A DNA stretch of 56,794 bases from a virus (IMGVR_UViG_3300042862_000073:1-56794); one strand, 5' to 3'; positions 39,877 to 49,706 are shown, counted from the first letter of the stretch. Numbers and translations are program-made. Notes: generated by a model from the sequence alone, not told the origin.

Positions 39877-40622
39877 TAGCGAATGTTAAATCCACAAGCT
39901 GCGTAAATGGTATCCATCGCCTCGTCCATAACAGGGCCTTTAACCAAAATATTCGCATCCCATAGGGTGTCCTTGTACTGTCTTTCCTTATCCTTAGCCA
40001 TAGAAACAATCTCCGGCTTGAGTTCGCACATCTGCCATATCAAATAGTTTCTAAATGCCTCAACATAAGCAACAGGAACTAGAGTGCATCCATTGACATT
40101 TCTGCCTGAACTTAGATACTCAATAACGGCCTGACCTGTAGGTAGTGCCTCAACGAATTGAATGTATCTGTTAGCTTCATTAACTCGATAGTAGTTGACG
40201 TTAAATCCACCACCAGCTGTGTATAGAGGTCCATAGTATGTTCCGTTATAGAATCCTTCGGCTATCCAAAATCCACTGCCGATAGCTCCAGATTCTGCAC
40301 TTCTTATATCATTACATATTTCGGGACCTGAAGATAGAGCAATAGTATTGTCTATACCTAGAGTCCACACACGATTTCCAATCTTATAACCAACCTTGGT
40401 ATAACGAATGAAATCACTTGGCATTGGCCAAATACGAGTGTTAGCATTTACAGTAACATAGTCAACTACAACAGAAGGCATCTCATAACCACGAAGTTTC
40501 TCTTGATAGAACTCAATGGCTAGCTGCTCAATCCATTCGTAGTCGCTAGTAGTGTATCCGAAGTTTTTCATTCGGCTGATAGCTGACATCGTAACGTATG
40601 TAATATTTTTAACTGGCTCCAT
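39876..40622 (-). CDS. Tail adaptor/ring-like protein (248 aa)
   Basis: ITYVTMSAISRMKNFGYTTSDYEWIEQLAIEFYQEKLRGYEMPSVVVDYVTVNANTRIWPMPSDFIRYTKVGYKIGNRVWTLG reads like the ring/adaptor proteins of crAss-like and related podoviruses: an N-terminal helix pair, a beta domain and a C-terminal helix. The start and stop overlap the neighbours by one base. Would join portal to nozzle. Supported by position and pattern rather than a strong motif. Confidence 0.6.
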   Translation of the reverse strand: MEPVKNITYVTMSAISRMKNFGYTTSDYEWIEQLAIEFYQEKLRGYEMPSVVVDYVTVNANTRIWPMPSDFIRYTKVGYKIGNRVWTLGIDNTIALSSGPEICNDIRSAESGAIGSGFWIAEGFYNGTYYGPLYTAGGGFNVNYYRVNEANRYIQFVEALPTGQAVIEYLSSGRNVNGCTLVPVAYVEAFRNYLIWQMCELKPEIVSMAKDKERQYKDTLWDANILVKGPVMDEAMDTIYAACGFNIR

Positions 40623-41215
40623 TATTTAGCTGGCTGTGTTGGTTTGTCCGAATCAGGGACATTGTTATTATACACCTCTTCTGGTTTCAATCCTGCCTGT
40701 TGAATCATCTGAACTACCATCTGGAAGATAGCAGCCTCCTTTCCCGGAGCCGACAAATAATCATCATCAGACATTGAGTTAGGATTAGGTATCATATCTA
40801 CCGTAATAGTTTCTGTAGGGATTCCATTGAAGTATAGCTTACGACCTTGTAGGTATGCTGTCACAAGATTAGTTTGCGGCTTCAAAATATTCATGATGTG
40901 GTTCTCAATAGTACCCATGCGAGGAGGATACCAACATCCATCACTTCCACTAATGTATGTTAAACTTTCGCTACCCATTAAAGGTGTAGCAGGAAGGTCA
41001 ACGTAAAATCTTGGAGCCGTCCCCTGACGTTCTAAATCGTAGGGAACAGAAGCATCCTTCTTAGCTTGAGGATTAGAATAGACAACATCAGTATATACTA
41101 GACCGATAAGATAGGCAATAACTTGATAGGGATACTTTCCTTTGATATCCTCCGTTACATCACCACCTGCTAGGCGGTTCTGTATCAATTCGACCATCTG
41201 TCTTTTAGTAATCAT
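40622..41215 (-). CDS. Connector/ring-like protein (197 aa)
   Basis: MITKRQMVELIQNRLAGGDVTEDIKGKYPYQVIAYLIGLVY is a helical start like head-to-tail connectors; the rest is a beta domain (GIPTETITVDMIPNPNSMSDDDYL), then a helix and a short Pro/Lys tail. One-base overlap with both neighbours. Role inferred from position among adaptor genes. Confidence 0.6.
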   Translation of the reverse strand: MITKRQMVELIQNRLAGGDVTEDIKGKYPYQVIAYLIGLVYTDVVYSNPQAKKDASVPYDLERQGTAPRFYVDLPATPLMGSESLTYISGSDGCWYPPRMGTIENHIMNILKPQTNLVTAYLQGRKLYFNGIPTETITVDMIPNPNSMSDDDYLSAPGKEAAIFQMVVQMIQQAGLKPEEVYNNNVPDSDKPTQPAK

Positions 41216-41934
41216 TATTGTCCTTTATTTATATCTAATGTCTGCAAGTTAAACTGAGATCTGATATTAATTGTAAAGTATTTTACTATCAATTCAACAA
41301 GGTTGTATGTAACCGACTCCGGCCATTCAAACTCAACACTTGCACTTGGAGTTCCCACAGGAGCAACAGAGCTGTTCTGATGGTATGTTCCAGGTGGAAG
41401 ATAGAAGATCTCTGTACCTACAATATCGTAGTCAAATACAGGGTCTGTTGGGCGGCGTAAATATGTAAATGTTACGGCTTCGATTCCAATAGGTCTAAGA
41501 AGCATTCTGTTATTCTGAATAGCTGATATCGGACGGTCCAAACTCGGAGCCATAATCTCTGTTCCAATACGATATCCAAAGTCTGCCTGATTCAAAAACT
41601 CAATAGGACGAACCTTTTCAATAGCACCTGCGCAAGTATTGTCAAACTGAGAAGTATAGGAGCGAACATAGTAGTAGTAGTCCTCTGGGAACTCGTAGTA
41701 TCCAAAAGAATCAACCGGGATTGGAGTGCTTCCACTATCACCAATAGTAGTTACATAAGGAAGAAGGTCGTCAGTAATCTCACGCTTTTCTTCAAAGACT
41801 TTAAGTAGGTCATTAATCTGTTCAAGATTGACCCACTTAATAGCCTCATTGTAATTCCTCGGAGTAATGTAACCACCATACTGGTCTTTACCTAGTTGGT
41901 TGTATACCTTATCTAATATCTCTCCTAAATTCAT
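41215..41934 (-). CDS. Head-tail adaptor-like protein (239 aa)
   Basis: MNLGEILDKVYNQLGKDQYGGYITPRNYNEAIKWVNLEQINDLLKVFEEKREITDDLLPYVTTIG: N-terminal helices, then a beta domain (YYEFPEDYYYYVRSYT) and a final helix (LVELIVKYFTINIRSQF). Common order in proteins that attach to the portal ring. First gene of the adaptor set after a hairpin-rich gap. Family is inferred. Confidence 0.6.
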   Translation of the reverse strand: MNLGEILDKVYNQLGKDQYGGYITPRNYNEAIKWVNLEQINDLLKVFEEKREITDDLLPYVTTIGDSGSTPIPVDSFGYYEFPEDYYYYVRSYTSQFDNTCAGAIEKVRPIEFLNQADFGYRIGTEIMAPSLDRPISAIQNNRMLLRPIGIEAVTFTYLRRPTDPVFDYDIVGTEIFYLPPGTYHQNSSVAPVGTPSASVEFEWPESVTYNLVELIVKYFTINIRSQFNLQTLDINKGQ

Positions 41935-41962
41935 ATTCTATTAATTATATACTATGATTTTG

Positions 41963-42030
41963 GTAGACGTATCTACTATTAAAATCTTTAATAGTCAGAG
42001 GTATTAGAAGGGGATTTTATAGTCCCCTTC
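41963..42030. terminator. Three adjacent hairpins, one a probable terminator
   Basis: GAAGGGG (42007-42013) pairs with CCCCTTC (42024-42030), a 7-base stem between the adhesin gene and the connector genes. Next to it lie CTATTAAA/TTTAATAG (41976-41994) and GTAGA/TCTAC (41963-41976), both perfect. On the minus strand the first hairpin meets the leftward transcript first. The T tract after it is weak, so it may be a processing or attenuation site. Confidence 0.6.
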
Positions 42031-42050
42031 TTTAACCTGTGATTATTTTA

Positions 42051-43667
42051 TTATGCAACGTACATTGGAATCTTATAGTTCACTCCATTAACACGTACAG
42101 TCCATGTTCTAGTAGTAGCAGCAGGTGTTTCAGTAGTAACAGCTCCAGCGTTTTGAATAGTTGAACCTACAACAAACTGATTATTACCATTTGCTTGTGC
42201 TTGATATCCTAATATAACTGAACCATTAAATCCTAGTGAACTTGTACCAGATCCAACTGCTACATTGTAAGAACCGTTTCCACCAAACAATGAACTATAT
42301 CCAATTGCTGTGTTATACTCTCCTGTTGTATTAAAGGATAAAGTACTTGCTCCCAATGCAGTATTACCAACACCTGTAGTAGTATTTTGACCAGAGAATG
42401 CTCCAACAAGTGTACTGTTATTAGCTGTTGTATGGAATTTACCAGCTGATGCTCCTAGTGCAACACTATTAAAAGGATTAGTTGCATAATAAAAAGATTC
42501 CTCTCCAATAGCGGTTACAAAACCAGCACCAGTATTTGAAAATAATGCATCAACACCTATTGCAGTATTAAAACTAACACCTGATGTTTGAGATTGTGAT
42601 GCTCCACTACCAATTGCAACGTTGCCAATACCATCAGTATTATTAGTTAATGCATTATAACCAATAGCCGTATTAGTTGCTCCTGTGGTATTAAACTTGA
42701 GGCTGCTTTTTCCTATTGATACATTATTTCCTCCAGTAGTATTGTTAGTTAAAGCCTCTACTCCAACTGCTGTATTAGCTGATCCTGTGGTATTTCTAAA
42801 CATAGCATCACCTCCAACTGCTGTATTGTTAGACCCTGTATTATTCATTAAGGCTACACTTCCTACAGCAGTATTCAAAAATCCTATCTGATTTGTTTGT
42901 AAAGTTCTAGCTCCAACAGCCGTGTTGCCACCTCCTGTAGTAGTTAATAAACCTGCATTATTACCTAAAAATACGTTTTCAAATGCTGTAGTCAATGAAA
43001 ATCCCGCATAAGAACCAAAAGCTGTATTAGATCCTCCTGTAGTATTACTATATAATGTTTGGTATCCATAAGCAGTATTTTGATTTCCGGTTGTATTAGA
43101 TTTTAACGCACCATCTCCAAACGTAGTGTTCTCTCCAATATTACCTTGACCATTATTCCAAACTGTTTTATCTGTAGCGTTAAACTCTAAGTTTGGAACA
43201 GATCCACTAGCTCCAGCAGGACCTTGTGGGCCAGTTGGACCTTGCAATCCAGTAGCACCAGTAGCACCGATAGCTCCTTGAGAAGCAAGCAATGCCCAGT
43301 TAGTAGTGTTAGAAGCAGGATTAGTTGTTCCTGAAGTAGCAAGAATACAATAGTATGAAGCTCCGTTGTAACCAACTGCATCATTCAAAATGTATGATGT
43401 ACCTGATACCCACGTACCTTGCCAGTTTAATCCAGCAGGACCTACAGGACCAGGAACTCCAGCAGGACCAGTTGCACCTGCAACACCTTGTGCTCCAGTA
43501 GGGCCCGGAGGAAGAGTTGCAACAAAATCATTTACAGTAATAATATTACCAGTGCTAGGACTAGACCCATCTAAAATGTTTAAATAGGTGTCTGCCGGAT
43601 TGCTGATAGTTGATCTTGTCAACCCAAGCATGTTTTTTGTTAGATAAAACCAATTTCTAATAGCCAT
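42051..43667 (-). CDS. YadA-head-like adhesin with collagen and sugar-binding segments (538 aa)
   Basis: Four parts: a short N-terminal virion-attachment region; a collagen-like segment (GPTGAQGVAGATGPAGVPGPVGPAG, about 52-76); a Trp/Tyr module (GLNWQGTWVSGTSYIL...GASYYCIL) resembling a small carbohydrate-binding domain, with a further short collagen segment; then about 14 YadA/Hep_Hag-type repeats with period about 23-25 and core N-T-A-V/I-G-x-x-A-L-x-x-N-T-T-G, which should fold as a left-handed beta roll. These should trimerise. Likely a fibre or adhesin on the capsid or tail. Such DNA repeats may recombine. Confidence 0.8.
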   Translation of the reverse strand: MAIRNWFYLTKNMLGLTRSTISNPADTYLNILDGSSPSTGNIITVNDFVATLPPGPTGAQGVAGATGPAGVPGPVGPAGLNWQGTWVSGTSYILNDAVGYNGASYYCILATSGTTNPASNTTNWALLASQGAIGATGATGLQGPTGPQGPAGASGSVPNLEFNATDKTVWNNGQGNIGENTTFGDGALKSNTTGNQNTAYGYQTLYSNTTGGSNTAFGSYAGFSLTTAFENVFLGNNAGLLTTTGGGNTAVGARTLQTNQIGFLNTAVGSVALMNNTGSNNTAVGGDAMFRNTTGSANTAVGVEALTNNTTGGNNVSIGKSSLKFNTTGATNTAIGYNALTNNTDGIGNVAIGSGASQSQTSGVSFNTAIGVDALFSNTGAGFVTAIGEESFYYATNPFNSVALGASAGKFHTTANNSTLVGAFSGQNTTTGVGNTALGASTLSFNTTGEYNTAIGYSSLFGGNGSYNVAVGSGTSSLGFNGSVILGYQAQANGNNQFVVGSTIQNAGAVTTETPAATTRTWTVRVNGVNYKIPMYVA

Positions 43668-43705
43668 TTTTTTGTTTTTTTTAATTAATATTTATTGATG
43701 TTTTT

Positions 43706-46012
43706 TTATAATGAGAATTTAAATGTTTCTAAGGTTACATCGACAGGAACAGTACCACCAACTCTGTCTACAGCAATTGAAAAATACATATCCTGAGCCC
43801 AATCTATCGCAGTTGCTCCTGTTTCAGATTCAAGTCCATAAAACATTTGAACTTGAAATCCTCCAGTGCTAGCTTTATTTCCACTGAAAGAAGGCGCGTA
43901 TTTAGTAAGCTCACCAACTTCAGCTATCAATTGACCCGTAAGTCTTGTTGTTGATATTGTAGTTGAAAACGAATTAACTAATTGATATATATTTTGAGTT
44001 GCATTTGATAGGTTTCCAACTAAACTGATATACCCGTCGTAGTTCGTTGTATTTACAGGAGCTCCTACCTTGTAGATAAGTTTATATACAATGTCAGTAG
44101 CTCCAGATGATGTGATTCCTTTTGTTAAAAGAACAGTAACGTCAATTAATTCTCTAACAACTTGTCCGGCTGGAATTAAGAACATATTAAGACCTGTCAA
44201 TGTCGCTGGTGCACAAGATACTGTTACGTTATAATAACCACCTATTTTAACAACTCCAACTCCAGGGATTCCTTGAGGACCCTGAGGACCAGTATCCCCA
44301 GTTAAACCAATAGGGCCTTGTGGGCCAATAGGGCCTTGTGGACCTTCTGGACCCATTGGACCTTCAGCTCCATTAACTCCATCAATTCCATTAGTTCCAT
44401 CAATACCAGCAGGACCCATAGGGCCTTGAGTACCCGGTATACCGCCATTAGATAGCGGCGTCCAATGAGCATTATCAAAGAATGGGGGTTCTGTAGAGGT
44501 TATAGGCCCATCAAAACAAACGTACGATACCCAACCACTTCCTCCTGAATCATCAACAACTACACTGTATGTAGGATATTCTGTGCTCGCATCCCAATAA
44601 CCCTCCCAAGTTAATCCAGCAGGAACAGGAGGTCCCATTGGACCTTCAGGGCCTTGTGGACCTGTAGCCCCAGTTGGCCCATTTTCTCCATTTTCTCCAT
44701 TTTCTCCATTTTCTCCATTTTCTCCAGGAGTTCCAGCAGGACCTTGAGAACCTTGCGGGCCGATAGGACCTTGAGGACCGATGATTTGAGGAAGATTGTC
44801 TACTGATTCTTGAAGTTCTAAATAGGCTTCATATAGGGCCTCAAAAGCAGGAGTTCCTGTTTGAGAAGTGTTGTCTACCCATTGCGGACCATCGGAAGAA
44901 CAACAATTGCAAGCGCAGTCTGTTCCGCTAGCACTTAATAGGTCAACCATTTGGTTGTAGTAGTTCTCATAGTCAGCGTGATTTCCGCACGCTTGAGCCT
45001 CTTTTGCTAGAGGATATAAAAGCGCTATACCATCTACATATCTTTGATATGGGCTTGTACTTCCGCAATTCAAGGCGTCCATGTGCTTTGTGTAAAGAGC
45101 ATTGATGCAATCGTCTAAACCACATAGTGTTCCTGCACAAGTAACTGTTGATTCAACCGATTCGTTTAGTGCTGCTAACAGGACTAGATCATCATCTTGA
45201 GTAATTGTTAGTGTAGCTGATATAGCGGCTGTCCAAGTTCCTGTGGCCAACTCTGTTAAAGTTAGGATAGACGTTGTAGTTGTCTGTGGATTAACAGCAG
45301 GTGCAGGATACAATCCATTTGGATAATACGCACTTAATACTCTTGAACCAACAGTAAATCCTAAATAGTCTGTATTATCTGTAAATGTAATAGAACCAAA
45401 TTGGCTAGATTGACAATCGTATACAGTTGAAATAGATAGTATTGGAAGTGTGCATCCTGAGTATGTGTAGTCATCATTAAACACTCGATTTAATGAGAAT
45501 GACATAATAAGAGTACCTTCTGGATTTAAGTCCTCTACAGTAAAAATTGTAGACGCATCTCCATCCCAAGTAACACTTAAGACAGTTTTAAAACCGTTAT
45601 TTCCTGCCGGAGATGATGATAATTGAATTAAATCTCCTGGTTGTAATACATCTGTCAAATCAACTCCTTCAACAAACACATCGTTTGCATCAAGAACATA
45701 ACAATCTCCAGTCGTGTAGGATAGATTAGCTGTATATGTTAAACCGTAAGGTCCGTTAAGTATGTTTCCGTTTAATAGTGGAAGATTATAACCAATAGAC
45801 GTTGTTTGCCCATTGCTAATTTCAATTGGCGGCGTTGCTAAATTTGTTTGATTCACAAACGCTGAACCTCCAGGTCCTGTCATTAAAATCAATCCTTTAA
45901 CCGTAATTATTGACGGGTTAATACCCTGATTCAAGTAATTAGTTTCGTCTTGAATTGTAACAGTTTTAGAAGCTACATTAAATGTAGTTGTTACGTTAAA
46001 ATTTAGTGCCAT
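43706..46012 (-). CDS. Collagen-like fibre protein (768 aa)
   Basis: Start at ATG 46012 ([12 protein letters not shown]); the longer start would overlap a terminator. The N-terminal half is a beta-rich module followed by a cysteine-rich segment ([15 protein letters not shown]). Two long Gly-X-Y segments flank a Trp/Tyr module ([20 protein letters not shown]), like that in the gene at 42051. The first Gly-X-Y segment has five Gly-Glu-Asn triplets encoded by a 9-base tandem repeat (44681-44725). The C-terminal domain is beta-rich and may bind a receptor. Likely a head or tail fibre. Confidence 0.8.
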   Translation of the reverse strand: MALNFNVTTTFNVASKTVTIQDETNYLNQGINPSIITVKGLILMTGPGGSAFVNQTNLATPPIEISNGQTTSIGYNLPLLNGNILNGPYGLTYTANLSYTTGDCYVLDANDVFVEGVDLTDVLQPGDLIQLSSSPAGNNGFKTVLSVTWDGDASTIFTVEDLNPEGTLIMSFSLNRVFNDDYTYSGCTLPILSISTVYDCQSSQFGSITFTDNTDYLGFTVGSRVLSAYYPNGLYPAPAVNPQTTTTSILTLTELATGTWTAAISATLTITQDDDLVLLAALNESVESTVTCAGTLCGLDDCINALYTKHMDALNCGSTSPYQRYVDGIALLYPLAKEAQACGNHADYENYYNQMVDLLSASGTDCACNCCSSDGPQWVDNTSQTGTPAFEALYEAYLELQESVDNLPQIIGPQGPIGPQGSQGPAGTPGENGENGENGENGENGPTGATGPQGPEGPMGPPVPAGLTWEGYWDASTEYPTYSVVVDDSGGSGWVSYVCFDGPITSTEPPFFDNAHWTPLSNGGIPGTQGPMGPAGIDGTNGIDGVNGAEGPMGPEGPQGPIGPQGPIGLTGDTGPQGPQGIPGVGVVKIGGYYNVTVSCAPATLTGLNMFLIPAGQVVRELIDVTVLLTKGITSSGATDIVYKLIYKVGAPVNTTNYDGYISLVGNLSNATQNIYQLVNSFSTTISTTRLTGQLIAEVGELTKYAPSFSGNKASTGGFQVQMFYGLESETGATAIDWAQDMYFSIAVDRVGGTVPVDVTLETFKFSL
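44681..44725. repeat. 9-base tandem repeat, five copies (ATTTTCTCC)
   Basis: Five exact copies of ATTTTCTCC in a row. On the coding (minus) strand they encode Gly-Glu-Asn units in the collagen region. The unit is a multiple of three, so slippage would lengthen or shorten the fibre without a frameshift. Confidence 0.9.
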
Positions 46013-46035
46013 AATACGTATACGTTTGTACAAAA

Positions 46036-46066
46036 CTAAAAAAGGCGGTGGAAAATCCAACCGCCA
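46036..46066 (-). terminator. Rho-independent terminator (leftward)
   Basis: On the minus strand, GGCGGT (46065-46060) pairs with ACCGCC, with an inner GGA/TCC extension, and TTTTTTAG follows. It closes the unit carrying the gene at 46087-47061 and precedes the fibre gene at 46012. Confidence 0.85.
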
Positions 46067-46086
46067 TTTTAATAATTTATTCTACT

Positions 46087-47061
46087 TTACTTCGAGTATT
46101 TCTCGATTGCGTCTTGAGCTGCTAAATCATTAGTAACGAACTCAATAAGATTAAAGATTTCCTCGTTTTCACCTGTACCTGCAACCTTGCAAATAGCCTT
46201 TGGTTTTCCTCCCGTCTTAATCTTCCAATCTGCACCGTCATTGTAAATTTTGGTAGCCTCAATCAAAGCAACAATTCTGTTTTTTAAGCTTGTTGTTTCT
46301 ACTACGGCCTCTACAGTTGTTGCGGCTTCCGAAACTTTTGGTTTGTAGGATACCTCTTCTACTTCAGGAGTAATAGAACGCTTGATTGAATAGTACTTCT
46401 CTTGAGATGTCTTAGATCCTGAAACCAAATCAAACAATGTGATACGGTCTACCTTCTCCTCATTTCTGATAGGAACATTCATCTTAGTCATTACTGCTTT
46501 CAAAACTTCAAATGAAACACGAGTTCCTTCAATAAGAAGCTCATCTTCAAACTTACGACGTGAAGATATATTATCCCATTTGCTTTCTACATCATCAGAA
46601 GGAATTACAAATGTAAAATCTGCATTGTCTTTTCTGTATGTACAATCATTATTGTTAAACTCAGGACAATAGAACCATAAGAAAATCAATAGTTCTAAAT
46701 CTATAGCCGGATCCAACTTGGAATTATGGGCAAGTTGAAGATTTAGATTGTTAAACTTATATTCTCCGTTTGAGTAGTTTGGAGCTGATCTAGAAAAAAT
46801 AACTTCTACATTGAAGCCATCTTCCATATCATGTCCAATAGACTTAATACCTTTTGGTGTTGGTGGGATAACCCGGTTTCCAACTTTTGTATCTCCACCT
46901 GGAGTGAACAAATCTACAACACGCATTCTGTGCTTTGCGTATGTGTAAAAAATTGGTAAAGCCCCCTGTTTTCTAAAAAACGATGGGAATGTTTCTTTTA
47001 GGATTTCAATATGACCTTGTAAATCCTCTTTTGCTAACCTTTTGCCTTCTCTGTATAACAT
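46087..47061 (-). CDS. Hypothetical structural-block protein (324 aa)
   Basis: N-terminal helix, then a beta-rich domain (RMRVVDLFTPGGDTKVGNRVIPPTPKGIKS), a middle with acidic helices, and a C-terminal Lys/Glu-rich domain (LKNRIVALIEATKIYNDGADWKIKTGGKPKAI). Located between the capsid gene and fibres, with a terminator on each side. No signature seen; could be a capsid-linked or assembly protein. Confidence 0.6.
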   Translation of the reverse strand: MLYREGKRLAKEDLQGHIEILKETFPSFFRKQGALPIFYTYAKHRMRVVDLFTPGGDTKVGNRVIPPTPKGIKSIGHDMEDGFNVEVIFSRSAPNYSNGEYKFNNLNLQLAHNSKLDPAIDLELLIFLWFYCPEFNNNDCTYRKDNADFTFVIPSDDVESKWDNISSRRKFEDELLIEGTRVSFEVLKAVMTKMNVPIRNEEKVDRITLFDLVSGSKTSQEKYYSIKRSITPEVEEVSYKPKVSEAATTVEAVVETTSLKNRIVALIEATKIYNDGADWKIKTGGKPKAICKVAGTGENEEIFNLIEFVTNDLAAQDAIEKYSK

Positions 47062-47091
47062 GATTTATAATTTTAATTTTAAAAGTATAAA

Positions 47092-47116
47092 GGGCAGGGA
47101 CGCTTTGTCCCCACCC
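47092..47116 (-). terminator. Terminator after capsid gene
   Basis: GGGCAGGGAC (47092-47101), loop GCTTT, GTCCCCACCC. On the minus strand this stem is followed by TTTATACTTTT. It lies 14 bases downstream of the capsid stop and could limit read-through into the next gene, so capsid is made in excess. Confidence 0.75.
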
Positions 47117-47130
47117 TATTATAAGTTAGA

Positions 47131-48522
47131 TTATGCGTACAATAGACCGCATTGCTCGATTTTGAACCAGTCGAAACCGAATTGAGTCAACATGTAAACA
47201 ACATAGTTGTCGTTTGGTCCAAGGCGACGTGGAGAAGCTGCTCCATCATCCCAAACCTTCATGAAGCGATCTTCACCGTCCATAGACTTGTATGTTAATT
47301 CAACACAGTTGCGCAATACACCTTGAGCATCAGCAGACTTCTCAGCAGGGATAAAGAATCCATAATCCTTGAACTTAGCAGATGCAGTAGCTCCGAACAT
47401 AACTGGGTCATAAGACAAGTCAAATGATTTCAAGTTTAAGTTCTTACCATTCAAAGTGATGGTGCTGAATGCGAATGTAGACATCATTGTTTCGAAGTCA
47501 GTGTTGTTACCAAAGATGGTCTTAGCACTTTCTTGACGAGTAGATGCGATGTTTACGTTGTTAGTATAAGCCAACAATTCTTGCTCAGCAACAACATAAA
47601 GATCTTTAGATAACAAACCGATAAGGTCAGTTCCAACCCAGTTAGCTTTTAAGCCATTAACCAAGTTATAGAAGTCATCAATCAAAGTTGCAGAAGTCCA
47701 AGCCTCTTGAACAGCGCGATCCTTGAAAGTTTCAACCATACCCTTAGTAGTAGAAGGTTGTCCAGGAGAAGTTGTAACATCACCGTAGATCATTGAACCA
47801 ACCAATCCCAAAAGGTGACGGTATTCGTGTTGAGCAAACAAATGCGTGTGGAATCCTTTCAAAGACTTACCATCATCCATCATTACAGGATAAAGTTTGT
47901 CAGTCAAAGCATCACCAGTGATTTTAGCAGTTGTCTTGTGACGTTGCAATTGGAAAGAGAATTTCTCCCAGTAGCTAGCCTTTGCTTCAGGTTGAGCAGT
48001 ATCTTCATCAAAAGAAGAAGAGTAGATAACTAAAGTTGGAGTAGTAGTTCCCCAGTTAGTTCCGTCTAAAGTAACAACAGTGTAGGTAAAGTTACCTGAA
48101 CCTGCATCAACTTTAGCAACAACACGTCCTTTTTGCTCGTTGTCAAGGTTGATAACCAAGTCACCGATTGCAGGATATGCATAGTACTGAGTAGAAGTAG
48201 AATCAATCTCTTGAGAAGCGTTGTATGTGAAAACTTCTGTTGGAGATCCACCTGCCCAAGCTGAAATGTTAACAGCAGCTAATTTACTGTGGTAACGATT
48301 TTCTTCGAAGTGGAAACCACCATTAGAGTTCGTGATAACACGCTTAGCTCCTTGAGCGATTAATAGATTTAAGATCTCCAAACCTTGACCACCGAAACGG
48401 CGATACAATTTAGTTGATACGTCTGGAGGAAGTGCGTCAATAGACGACAAAAGCGTATGCTGGCCGTAATTCGCGGCGCCCGTACCATACGAGTGATTTA
48501 CAATTGGGTTAGTTGTAGCCAT
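47131..48522 (-). CDS. Major capsid protein (463 aa)
   Basis: MATTNPIVNHSYGTGAANYGQHTLLSSIDALPPDVSTKLYRRFGGQGLEILNLLIAQGAK: position after the scaffold-like gene, length, and lack of any catalytic motif fit the HK97-type capsid of podoviruses. The middle includes a beta/E-loop-like section with F-x-W-x-x-F-x-F-Q-L; the C terminus ends with a beta strand (YVVYMLTQFGFDWFKIEQ). Family level not proven by a motif. A strong terminator lies just beyond the stop, as expected for a highly expressed gene. Confidence 0.8.
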   Translation of the reverse strand: MATTNPIVNHSYGTGAANYGQHTLLSSIDALPPDVSTKLYRRFGGQGLEILNLLIAQGAKRVITNSNGGFHFEENRYHSKLAAVNISAWAGGSPTEVFTYNASQEIDSTSTQYYAYPAIGDLVINLDNEQKGRVVAKVDAGSGNFTYTVVTLDGTNWGTTTPTLVIYSSSFDEDTAQPEAKASYWEKFSFQLQRHKTTAKITGDALTDKLYPVMMDDGKSLKGFHTHLFAQHEYRHLLGLVGSMIYGDVTTSPGQPSTTKGMVETFKDRAVQEAWTSATLIDDFYNLVNGLKANWVGTDLIGLLSKDLYVVAEQELLAYTNNVNIASTRQESAKTIFGNNTDFETMMSTFAFSTITLNGKNLNLKSFDLSYDPVMFGATASAKFKDYGFFIPAEKSADAQGVLRNCVELTYKSMDGEDRFMKVWDDGAASPRRLGPNDNYVVYMLTQFGFDWFKIEQCGLLYA

Positions 48523-48553
48523 TTTATTAAAATGTTTTTATTTGTTGTGTTTT

Positions 48554-49702
48554 TTAAAAGCCTAACGCTGCACGAGTTGCCGATAAGTGTGGACTTTCCT
48601 TAATATCTCCTGACGGAGCGTCTTTACGGTCTACTACTTTTCCACCATTGTGTACACTTCTGATGGTATCTTCCTTCAGTTTGCCAGCCGCAGACTTCAG
48701 TACTTCTTTCATAATTTGTTCTCTGTTTTCTAACCATACCCGGTTTTCGAGAACTTTCATAGCCGTTTGTACGCCTTGTTCATCTGGAGCCATTCCAGTC
48801 ATGTATTGTTTGATCTCAGGGATATAACGGTCTAGATCCTCTTTGCTTACCGCGAAGTCTATAGTTACATCTCCAATATCTTCTACATTAACTTTAATAG
48901 GAATAGATTTCATCTTCTCCGGTACTTTTGATAGAACAGTTTCCCATTGTTGACTTCTTTCATCCGTAGCCCTTTGGCTATCATTGCGTTGCGTTTGCAA
49001 ATATGTGAAATAATCTTGATTAGTATCGAACTCCTTTCGTTTGTTTTCAATACTTTTCAACGCCTTCTGCGCTTCAATGCGAAGCCCAATAGGCATTTCA
49101 TCAACTGAATCGAACGTAGAGTCCACATCCATGTTGTTTTTGTGAGCCACGTATTCCATTACGCGGTCCAAACCAAGACCTGCTAACTCCTTATCATTTA
49201 AGATTTCTAAAATAGCCAAAGCCTTTACAGGATTGGTTTTCAGAGAATCATCTGATGTGTTAAGGATTGTAGCTGCTAAATTCAAATCATCAATACCCGT
49301 TGAACGTACAAAGTTATTTAGACGGTGGATTGTATCATTTGCAAACGGATTTTTGATATCACGTGCAAATGGAACGATGTCCTCAACCTCTTTATACTTA
49401 GCAGCATCATCCTTATATCCTTTTGACGCATTAACATAGCTCTTCAACTCATCCATTGAATTAAAGCCTAGTTCCGTAAAATCAAATGAAGGATTTGCTG
49501 GCGGCTCCGAACTTGGTTCATCTGAAGAAACAGCAGCCAACTCCTCTTGAGTTATAACTGGCGTTTCAATAGCTGGTTCTTCCGGAGCTTCTGGCATTGT
49601 GTATTTTTGCATCTCCTGTTCGATGCGATCTTGTGACCATCCTTCGATAGCCGCATTTGCAGCAACCTCTGCTGGCAAATAGTTGTTTTCGTTACCTTCC
49701 AT
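48554..49702 (-). CDS. Scaffold-like protein (382 aa)
   Basis: Acidic and Pro/Glu-rich at the N terminus (EAPEEPAIETPVITQEELAAVSSDEPSSEPPANPSFD), helical and coiled-coil-rich in the middle (LRIEAQKALKSIENKRKEFD), and basic near the C terminus. Between the portal and capsid genes, this is the usual place and layout of a phage scaffold. Not a portal or protease, as no such motif occurs. Confidence 0.75.
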   Translation of the reverse strand: MEGNENNYLPAEVAANAAIEGWSQDRIEQEMQKYTMPEAPEEPAIETPVITQEELAAVSSDEPSSEPPANPSFDFTELGFNSMDELKSYVNASKGYKDDAAKYKEVEDIVPFARDIKNPFANDTIHRLNNFVRSTGIDDLNLAATILNTSDDSLKTNPVKALAILEILNDKELAGLGLDRVMEYVAHKNNMDVDSTFDSVDEMPIGLRIEAQKALKSIENKRKEFDTNQDYFTYLQTQRNDSQRATDERSQQWETVLSKVPEKMKSIPIKVNVEDIGDVTIDFAVSKEDLDRYIPEIKQYMTGMAPDEQGVQTAMKVLENRVWLENREQIMKEVLKSAAGKLKEDTIRSVHNGGKVVDRKDAPSGDIKESPHLSATRAALGF

Positions 49703-49706
49703 GTTG

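Noticed and set aside
42200-43200. Regularly spaced repeats that might be a CRISPR array
   Set aside because: The repeats are degenerate at DNA level, have no constant spacer, and are explained by YadA-type protein repeats in one open frame.
42051-46012. Possible diversity-generating retroelement target
   Set aside because: No reverse transcriptase gene or adenine-variable template repeat seen in the window.
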